Below, one piece after another: positions 56,416-64,000 of a stretch of 64,000 bases of DNA. Each line of letters begins with the position of its first letter. Position 1 is the stretch's first letter. The DNA comes from Doryteuthis pealeii (lineage: Eukaryota; Mollusca; Cephalopoda; Myopsida; Loliginidae): assembly GCA_023376005.1 (NCBI GenBank), contig CM042151.1:76044446-76108445 (forward strand), read 5' to 3'. The translations under genes were made by a program, and so were the position numbers. The notes beneath the pieces are model-generated. The model made no database searches. It saw only the letters and a list, made by a program, of their open reading frames with translations, and was not told where the DNA came from.

Positions 56416-57471
56416 TCAAGTCTTTACAGAAGATAATAATTTCTCTCGAGCATGTATTCGAAGGTGTTTTTTCAAACATGAACTCTGAGAAAATGCAAAT
56501 CCACATATTTCACAAGGATATGGTCTTTCTCCTGTGTGTGTTCTTTTGTGTCTGATTAAAGCTGAACTATTTGTAAATGCACTACCACATATGTTACAAG
56601 GATATGGTCTCTCTCCTGTGTGGGTTCGCAAATGTTCTTTCCAATTTGAATTCTGTGAAAATGCAGAGCCACATACATCACATATATATGGTTTCTCTCC
56701 AGTGTGAGTTCGTACATGTTTTTTTAATGCTAAACTCTCAGCACATGCATATCCACAAATCTTACATGAATATGGCTTCTCTCCAGTGTGTGTTCGCTTG
56801 TGATTTTTTAATGCAGAACTGGTTGAACAAGCATAACCACAAAACTCACAAGAATATGGTTTCTCTCCAGTGTGTGTTCGCTTGTGTGTTTCCAGAGCAG
56901 AACTGGCTGAACATGCATATCCACAAATATTACAAGAATATGGTTTCTCTCCGGTATGTATTCTTATATGTTGTTTTAAAATCGAACTTCTAGAAAAGGC
57001 ATTTCCACATATTCCACATGAGTGGGGTTTCTCTCCAGTATGTATTCGCAGGTGTGCCTTCAAAACTGATCTCTGTGAAAATGAAGAGTCACAGAATTTG
57101 CAAGGATATGGTTTCTCTCCTGTATGTGTCCGTACATGTGTTTTTAAATTATCATTATTTGTAGTTTTATAATCACAAAGGTGACAGTAATAGGGTTTGT
57201 CACCTGAGTGTTTCCGCAAGTGTCTTTTCAAAGCTGAGGTGTATTTAGTTGAATATCCACAAATGTCACAAGAATACAGTTTATCTCCAGTGTGCATCTG
57301 TTCATGTTTCTTCAGCTGAGATTTCTTAGAACATGTATATCCACATTCTTGACAAGAATGTTGCTTGGCTTTCGTGTGAGATTGTTTGTGTATTTTCAAT
57401 GATGACTCATCAAAAGATACATATCCACAAGTGTCACAAGGATATTCTTTCTCTTGAGAAAGACTTTCCAT
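56416..57471 (-). CDS. ZNF4: intact C2H2 zinc-finger protein, 351 aa, 12 fingers
   Basis: Predicted nuclear DNA-binding protein. The preferred start is MESLSQEKEYPCDTCG at 57,471 (good Kozak context, GCCATGG). It leads almost at once into finger 1 and then 11 more, ending KKHLRIHAREKLLSSVKT with a stop at 56,416. Finger 1 (CDTCGYVSFDESSLKIH) has an atypical core; fingers 2-4 are the CTCF/REST-like Y-x-[C/T/S] kind (GYTCSKKSQLKKH, GYSTKYTSALKRH, DYKTTNNDNLKTH); the later ones alternate Phe-core and Cys-core types. Zinc ligands appear intact throughout. The frame extends 22 codons upstream to 57,537, but that part lies in antisense SINE sequence. A CTGCAG directly before CCATGG could be a splice acceptor. 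No effector domain is seen. Confidence 0.92.
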   Translation of the reverse strand: MESLSQEKEYPCDTCGYVSFDESSLKIHKQSHTKAKQHSCQECGYTCSKKSQLKKHEQMHTGDKLYSCDICGYSTKYTSALKRHLRKHSGDKPYYCHLCDYKTTNNDNLKTHVRTHTGEKPYPCKFCDSSFSQRSVLKAHLRIHTGEKPHSCGICGNAFSRSSILKQHIRIHTGEKPYSCNICGYACSASSALETHKRTHTGEKPYSCEFCGYACSTSSALKNHKRTHTGEKPYSCKICGYACAESLALKKHVRTHTGEKPYICDVCGSAFSQNSNWKEHLRTHTGERPYPCNICGSAFTNSSALIRHKRTHTGERPYPCEICGFAFSQSSCLKKHLRIHAREKLLSSVKT

Positions 57472-57600
57472 GGCTGCAGGTTCAATCCTGGTCAAGGGCG
57501 ACAGTAATACAGAACAATAATTAACACAGCTTAACAATTATACCCAGTCATGGTTAGTGGAATGAGAATAGTATACCCCTGTGGACTGAATATCATTTGG
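57472..57600 (+). mobile_element. SINE S4 body abutting the ZNF4 start codon
   Basis: GGCTGCAGGTTCAATCCTGG, TCAAGGGCG, AACAATAATTAACACAGCTT and GAGTATACCCC-type blocks match 57,732-57,860. The similarity starts exactly at the base after the ZNF4 ATG, so this 5'-truncated copy forms the immediate upstream region of the gene (antisense). Confidence 0.75.
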
Positions 57601-57671
57601 TCCCAGGCTATATTTCCAAGGTGAATAACATGAAAATCCAAATTTAGGTACTATTTTTCTAAATCTTTAGA

Positions 57672-57860
57672 CACATGGCATAGTGGATATAGGCATTGAA
57701 TTAATACAGTTCTAAGTGGCAGTTATCTCTAGGCTGCAGGTTCGATCCTGGTCAAGGGCGTCAGTAACATGGAATAATAATTAACACAGCTTAACACTTG
57801 TACTCAGTCATCATTAGCAAAATGAGAAGAGTATACCCCCATGGATTGAATAAAGGGTTG
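57672..57860 (+). mobile_element. tRNA-derived SINE S4
   Basis: Head ACATGGCATAGTGGATATAG (A-box-like) with GGTTCGATCCTGG (perfect B box), then AATAATAATTAACACAGCTT and AGAGTATACCCCCATGG. Confidence 0.65.
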
Positions 57861-57880
57861 GGTTCAAAGTTCTGTGTAGG

Positions 57881-58068
57881 CTTCTAATTACGACAAGAAG
57901 ATTCCTGATTTTGGAAAGAAAGTTCCCATGTTCAAAGAGAAGATTCCTGAGTTTGAGAAGTTTCCAGAGTCTGACAAGAAATACCTGAAGAAGGCCAGAG
58001 GGCACATCAGCCAAAATGTTATACAGATATCAATAAAGATGAGGACAATAGTCCAAATAATCCAAATC
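57881..58068 (+). repeat. Heptad 'KKVP' coding-like repeat, copy 2
   Basis: The plus strand reads NYDKKIPDF, GKKVPMF, KEKIPEF, EKFPES, DKKYLKKARGHISQNV. Same 21-nt periodic unit and tail as 38,935-39,246, here as a single arm without foldback. Confidence 0.7.
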
Positions 58069-58600
58069 TATGTATCTTGTAAATGTACAAATTCCTTTGA
58101 TGTTTCTCAATAAGTGTATTTTGCAAAAATTGTTGAAAACACAAGTTAATATGTTTTACAAATATTTTCTATGCTTATTTTCTATGCTTATTTGCATTTT
58201 CTGGGATATGGCATTCAGCTGATAAAGATATCCTTATGATTTTACAATATAATATATTCCCAATATTTATTTTTAAACAAATGACTGGTGTTAATGTTCC
58301 TCCTTTGCTGCATACTGGACAATCTATGAATGTAAAGATGATAGTATTATTGACAATGTGTAAGAATTCTCTAGTAAAAAAAAAAGAAAAAAAAAAGAAG
58401 AAAAAAAAGAAAAAAGAATGATAATTATATTGGATATAATATCCAATAAATGAAGAGTGAAACATTACACAGGAAATAAAATAATTTTTACACTAAATTC
58501 AGGTTTTAAGAAAATAACTTGTAAATTTTCAAATAACGTTCTTTGGGTGTTGAAATATTTTTCAAAATTTAAAATATTTTTGATGTGGACTTCTGGATTC
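58069..58600. other. AT-rich DNA, no gene
   Basis: Includes an A/G-rich low-complexity tract at 58,376-58,417. Confidence 0.45.
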
Positions 58601-59829
58601 GATCATTTTAGAAATGTAAAAGTTAGGGATTAGAATTTTGTTTTTGTTTAAATAACCAAAGGTTCAAACCCTTTCCCCTACAATCATAATTGGTAAAAAA
58701 AAAAATTTTTTTCGAGTTTTTTTTTTTTTAATTAAAAAATTTATTTTTATATATATAAAATTAAGTCATTAATGAATAAAGTGTTGAAAATCTCATTAAA
58801 ATTGAACAATTCCTTAATTTTCAGATAATTGTTTTAGAATTATTTTTTTCTATTACCTCCCTTGATCAAAAATGCACATACCAAGTAAACAATTACCACA
58901 GATATTCTAGACAATTAAGTATTAAATAAAATATCAAAACAAAGATATTAACAAGAAAATGTCAAATTAAATCTTATCAAACATTTTAATTCATCCACAC
59001 ATCAATTATTATTACTTTTTAAAAATTTTTTGTTTTCCTTCTTAAATTCGGTTTTACGAAAAAGGGACATAACTCATGATTTAGTATTCGAAGAACATTT
59101 TTTTTTACACCTGGTTTTGTTTTTATTTTTTTAGTTGGCCCAAAATGTCAGTAAATAAACTGATATTATTTCTATAAATTCCAAACAGTTTTTTAAGGAG
59201 AGAACTTTTATTAAGATAGAAAGTATTTTTTTTTTTACTTACCTTTCAAATATGTTATTGTAAATACATGAATAGACGAAAATCGTGAAGTAGCAGTTCT
59301 AAGTGCAACCCCTCTGACTGTAATCGGCTCGATGAAAATTCTTAGTCAGTTTACAGGATTTCTATATTGCTTAATTCTTTTTACAGTTATCAAGAAATAA
59401 AAAGTATGACATAAATAAATAAGTTAAAAATGGAAGAAAAAACAACTAGATCTAAATATAAAATCGGCCAGAAAATATTTCATCTGCTCATCATATCAGC
59501 TGAGAAACAAAAGACATGGTTAAGAAGAAACGGTGCAACACATAATTAATCCCGTTTTGTAAAAATATACATAGTCTTTTTGAGGAAGAAAATTAATGCT
59601 TACAGTTCTCGTAACTGTAGTCGGAATATTAGTTTTTCTTGGTAACGAGACATTTAGGCCGCAGTTATTTCCACACTGAACGTCACGGACACGCTTAGCT
59701 TCTATTCTTCTTCTTTTTTTTCTTTTTTTTTTTTCTTTTTAACTTTTTAAAAACAAAAATCACTTCCTGAGAACTTACATACTGGATGTATATTGTATAT
59801 TGTAGGTATACCCTTTTTGTTGTCTGCTA
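58601..59829. repeat. R1 module and AT-rich flank
   Basis: 58,605-58,865 matches 11,480-11,715 in order (AGAAATGTAAAAGTTAGG, TTAAGTCATTAATGAATAA, CTATTACCTCCCTTGA). 58,870-59,829 is AT-rich, with a TTCTTCTT/T-rich tract near 59,705. No gene. Confidence 0.6.
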
Positions 59830-60850
59830 CAAATTTTAAAAACGAATTAAAATTAATTAAATCTATTATTTAAGATCAAACTTTTGTCTAAATCGATAAG
59901 TAGTGACATAATGACCATCATTAAAAAAAGAAAAATATCATTACATATGCAGTTTATTTTTAATACATTTAAAGGGATTTGTTTTGGTCAATTTCGATAC
60001 GATCCGCCATTCTGTCTATTTTTCAATGGTTTTACGCGCTTGTTTACAATTTTAATGTAACATTCGCGATTGCAAAAAAATACCAAAGATCAGGTAATTA
60101 TCCGATTTTAATGAAATTTTCAGTATTGATTTATCAATTAATTAATTTTATAATGCATCAGTTATTTTATTTCAAAACTTTAATTTAGTATTTTTGCTAT
60201 GAAAAATTAATATATAAAATTCATTTAAAATGTGAAAAGCCTGATGTTAAGTTTAAAATGTTATATTTTTAGATTCTAGAAATAAATAATGCAAACCTTA
60301 TTTTATTACATCAAAGTATACTTTTTGAAGAAAAACTCGATTGAAAATGTACCCCCCCCCTTTTAAGCAGAAAAAATATCGATGTATAATTTTTCTTTTA
60401 TAAGATAATAGCCAATTAAATAATTATCGAAACGAGTAAAAAAGAAATCTTCAAAAAAATTAATTATTTATTATTTTTTTTACATTTATTTTTTCGAATT
60501 TCGGTACTTATTTTCTCATAAAACAGCAACCGTAAAAAATGTTTTTTTTGTTTCCATTCATAACTTCGGTCTTTTATCTCTTTATTTATACTGTAATTAG
60601 AAAAACTATATGACCAACTCGCAAAAATGTTACACCCCCAACATAAGAGGGGGAGGTCAAAATTAAGTGTCTAAAAAAAAAAAAATGAGGAAAAGTTTTG
60701 AAATAAAATAAAAAATGCATTATAAAGATCATTCATTGATAAATAAACACTGAAAATTCATTAAAATCCGATAATTCCCTGATCTTTTGGTAAATTATTT
60801 TCTGTAGGGGGGGTAATGTCATTTTGTCAAAAACGCATTTTAAGACCATT
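59830..60850. repeat. Foldback repeat R3, second copy
   Basis: Reverse-oriented relative to 43,136-44,271: TTTGTCTAAATCGATAAGTA, GCGATTGCAAAAAAATACC, AATTATCCGATTTTAATGAA, and the paired end TTCATTAAAATCCGATAATT near 60,755. Confidence 0.8.
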
Positions 60851-61910
60851 TTGGGTATACCTAGAATATGTATGTATGGTGATTTGATAGGCATGTACTA
60901 GGTATAGCAAAAGATGACATCGCATCCGTATTTTACAAAAATAATTTACCCCCACCATCATTGAAAAAAAAAAAAAATCATGGAATTATTGGATTTTAAT
61001 GAAATTTTCAGTGTTGATTTATCAATGAATGAATTTTATAATGCATCAGTTATTTTATTTTCAAAACTTTCTGATTGGCTCCATTGGGGTAATTTTTTCC
61101 CCTCTGCAATTGGAGTATTTACAGTCTCAGCCAATGGGGCTTGTACATTTAGTTAACAAGCTCAAATTAGATTTAAATTTGGTAATATAAAATAATTTAT
61201 ACTATAATGCAAATAAGTGGGTACCATTTAAACAAAGTTTTCACACAAAGTGACATGAAAGGTAATTACATTCCGTGTCTGCCACTAGCCACCAGGTGGC
61301 CGGTCTACAGCACATATAAGAAATAAGCGCGCCAAAGTAAAAATTTTTTCTTACTCTTCCAGCTTCGACAGACGTAAGAATGCACAAGTTGCGTTCCCTC
61401 CCCACAAGCAGGGGACTTTGACCCACCCCTCCCACACACAAACAACTCGTGTACCATGGCATACTATTAACATGCTTAAACATTCAAGTTTTTTTTATTC
61501 ACTACCAGTTACGTATCACACTAAAGACTCTTCCCTTTCATATAACAACATTCTTATCACTCATTTTCATGTTTTGTTTCTAATCTGTTAAATTTGCCAG
61601 GGAATAAAATATTTTTATCACTACTTTATCATGAAAATGATTGGTGAGAAAACTTAACTAAGTTTGATAACTTGACTATTATCTCCCCTTTGTTAACTCT
61701 CCTGTACCAAAAAATTTAATAAAGATTTGGTTATTTCCTATAAGTCTACATCAACAAAGGGAACCACTCTTGACTGATAAATTTATTTATATTTTACCAT
61801 TAAACTAACCCTAAACCCTAACCCTAACCCTAACCCAACCCTAACTCCGTCTTCTTTTTTCCTAGTAAGATCCAATAAAATAAATGGAATAAATTTATCA
61901 GGTTCAGAGT
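59950..61910. repeat. Terminal inverted duplication, left arm
   Basis: Reverse complement of 61,975-64,000. For example GATACGATCCGCCATTCTG (near 59,996) answers the GGCGGGATCGTATCGAAAT near 63,954. Confidence 0.92.
60851..61726. other. Unique-looking stretch inside the terminal fold-back (left arm)
   Basis: 61,075-61,150 resembles the CCCCTCTGCA / CAGCCAAT end of R2. 61,250-61,460 is locally GC-richer, with a TATA-like ACATATAAG (61,312) and CCACCAGGTGGC (61,289). The 80-codon minus-strand frame here has no recognised product. It is mirrored with many indels at about 62,180-63,000. Confidence 0.5.
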
Positions 61911-62155
61911 AAAAATCTGGTTGTTTTTTCCTATAAGTCTAACATCAACAAAGGGGGAAACCACTCCTGACTGGATAAATATTTTCATTTATATTTGATC
62001 TAAGCGGAAAAAACAAGAGAGACGGGAGTTATGGGTTGGGTTTTATTGGGTTAGGGTTTAGGGTTACGTTTAAATGGTTTAAAAAATAAAATAAATAATT
62101 TTATCAGTCCAAAGGAGTGGTTCCCCTTTGTGATGTTAGACTTAAGAAAATAACC
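61727..62155. mobile_element. MITE 'GGTTATTTCC' at the fold point, forward then reverse
   Basis: The forward copy starts GGTTATTTCCTATAAG (61,727) with the longest telomere-like core (CCCTAAACCCTAACCCTAAC and further repeats, 61,809-61,848). It breaks at 61,910. A complete but error-rich reverse copy follows, from about 61,919 to 62,155. The structure is one MITE read on both strands. Confidence 0.8.
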
Positions 62156-64000
62156 AATTCTTTATTAAAATTTTGGTACAGGAGAGTTAACAAAGGGGAG
62201 ATAAAGTCAAAGTTTATCAAAACTTAAGTTTAAGTTTTCTCACAATTGCATTTCAATGATAACAGTAGTGATAAAAATATTTTATTCCCTGGCAAATTTA
62301 AACAAGATTAGAACAGGAACATGAAATGAAGTTTGATAAGAATTTGTTATTATGGAAAAGGGAAGAGTCTTTAAGTTGATACGTACCACTGGTAGGAAGT
62401 AAAAAAAAAAAAACTGAATGTTAAGCATGTAATTAGTATCCCATGCTTACACGGTTGTTGTGTGTGGTGGGGTCAAAAAGTCCCTGCTGTGGGGAGGGAC
62501 GCAACTTGTGGCATTCTTACGTCTGTCGAAAAGCTGAAGAAGTAAAAGGAAAAAAAATTTTACTTTGGCCCGCTTATTGCTATATGTGCTGTAGACGCCA
62601 AGCCACTGGTGCTTAGTGGCCAGACCACGGAATGTAATTACTTTCCATGTCCACTTTGGTGTGGAAAACTTTGTTTAAATGGTACCCACTATTTTGCATT
62701 ATAGTATAATATTATATTACCAATTTAAATCTAATTGAGCTTGTTAAACTAAATGGTACAAGCCCCATTGGCTGAAGGACTGTAAAATACTCCAATTGCC
62801 AGAGGGGAAAAAATTACCCCAATGGGGAGCCAATCAGAAAGTTTTGAAATAAAAATAACTGATTGCCATTTATTAAAATTCATTCATTATAAAGCAACAC
62901 TGAAAAAAATTTCAATTTAAAAATCCAAATAATTCCATGAATTTTTTTTTTTTCCAATGATGGTGGGGTAAATTTTATTTGGTAAAAATCGGAGCGCGAT
63001 TCATTCTTTGGCAATAACCTAGTACATGCCTATCAAATCCACCATACATCAATATTCTAGGATACCCCAAAATGGTCTTTAAAAATGCGTTTTGAACAAA
63101 AATGAACATTACCCCCCCCCCTACAGGAAAAATTAAAATTTACCCCAAAGATTCAGGGAATAATCGGAATTAATTGAAAATTTTCAGTGTTTATTTATCA
63201 ATGAATGATCTATATGCATATGTATTTATTCCAAAACTTTTCTCATTTTTTTTTTTTTTAGACACTTTAATTTGACCTCCCCCCTTTATTATGTTGGGGG
63301 TGTTGTAAAATTTTTGCGAGTGGTCATATAGTTTTCAATACAAAGTATAAAATAAGAGAAAAAGACCCGAAGTTTTCATGAATGGAAAAAAAAAAAAAAA
63401 CCATTTTTTACGGTGCTGGTTTTATGAAAAATTAAGTTACCGAAAATTCCGAAAAATAAAATGTAAAAAAAAAAAAATAAATAAGTAATTTTTTGGAAGA
63501 TTTCTTTTTACTCGTTTACGATAATATTAATGGGCTATATCTTATTAAAAGAAAAAATTATACATCGATATTTTTTCTGCTGGTTAAAAGGAGGGGGTAA
63601 CATTTCCAATCGAGGTTTTTTCTTCAAAAAAGTATACTTTGATGTATAAAATAGGTTTGCATTACTTTATTCTAGAATCCCTAAATATAAACATTTAAAC
63701 TAACATTCAGGCTTTTCACATTTAAATGAATTAATATTAATTTTCAATAGCAAAAATACTAAAATTAAAAGTTTTGATAAAAAATAAACTGATGCATTAT
63801 AAAATTAATAATTTGATAAATCATACTGAAAATTTTTCATTTAAAAATTCAGGATAATTACCTTGATCTTTTGGTATTTTTTTTGCAATCGCCGAATGTT
63901 ACATTAAATGTAAAAACAAGCCGCGTAAACCATTGAAAAATAGAACCAGAAATGGCGGGATCGTATCGAAATGACCAAAAAAACCAAATCCCTTTAAACA
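61911..64000. repeat. Terminal inverted duplication, right arm (noisy)
   Basis: Repeats the left arm backwards, but with an indel or substitution about every ten bases, mostly single-base gains and losses. There is no spacer beyond about 60 bases. The pattern is that of a raw single-pass long read folding back on itself, and the arm runs to the window edge. Do not treat any ORF here as real. Confidence 0.9.

Noticed and set aside
61241..61483. 80-codon minus-strand protein
   Set aside because: No recognisable family, and the mirrored noisy copy does not preserve the frame.
61801..61850. Chromosome-end telomere
   Set aside because: CCCTAA repeats are only a few units long, sit inside a MITE found elsewhere with the same core, and ordinary sequence continues on both sides.

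Overview
The window looks like a gene-poor, AT-rich stretch of a metazoan nuclear genome, most likely a cephalopod mollusc (octopod). That identification is inference. It rests on several intronless arrays of C2H2 zinc fingers with TGEKPY linkers, abundant tRNA-derived SINEs, low gene density and layered repeats. There are no bacterial operons, no CRISPR array and no convincing functional tRNA or rRNA gene. The only well-supported host coding units are four C2H2 zinc-finger terminal exons, called ZNF1-ZNF4 here. Almost everything else is mobile DNA or its debris: fragments of a (GAT)n-tailed LINE, a Penelope-like reverse transcriptase fragment, a solo LTR, a mariner remnant, at least four SINE-like families, several foldback/MITE families and many microsatellites.

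Region by region. (1) Bases 1-27,056 form one giant inverted repeat. The left arm (1-13,223) is the reverse complement of the right arm (13,847-27,056), so every element in this part appears twice in opposite orientation. The centre is a 0.6 kb spacer containing a 100-N assembly gap. The arms carry ZNF2, part of ZNF1, LINE and Penelope fragments, SINEs, a GC-rich island upstream of ZNF2 and a long AT-rich repeat block. (2) 26,665-28,138 holds the rest of ZNF1, which is broken. (3) 28,150-36,700 is repeats, including a solo LTR with a target-site duplication and a mariner transposase scrap. (4) ZNF3 (36,846-37,883) is intact, with 11 fingers. (5) 38,000-56,300 is repeats, foldbacks and satellites. 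(6) ZNF4 (56,416-57,471 or 57,537) is intact, with 12 fingers, and a SINE abuts its start codon. (7) 58,600-64,000 is AT-rich foldback repeat DNA. It ends in a second inverted duplication (arms about 59,950-61,910 and 61,911-64,000) whose right arm is full of small indels and looks like uncorrected fold-back read sequence.

How the parts relate. ZNF1, ZNF2 and ZNF3 share one layout: a pyrimidine-rich splice acceptor, a 60-120 nt untranslated stretch, an ATG, then fingers to the stop. Each is therefore probably the last exon of a gene whose 5' exons lie further upstream. No finger array carries a recognisable KRAB, BTB or SCAN domain. Surrounding transposon debris fits the general idea that such arrays diversify beside, and perhaps against, mobile elements, but nothing in the sequence proves that. 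Indels private to one palindrome arm look like sequence errors or allelic differences. Lesions shared by both arms (for example the early stop near the 3' end of ZNF1 and the stop inside the LINE remnant) look like true decay.
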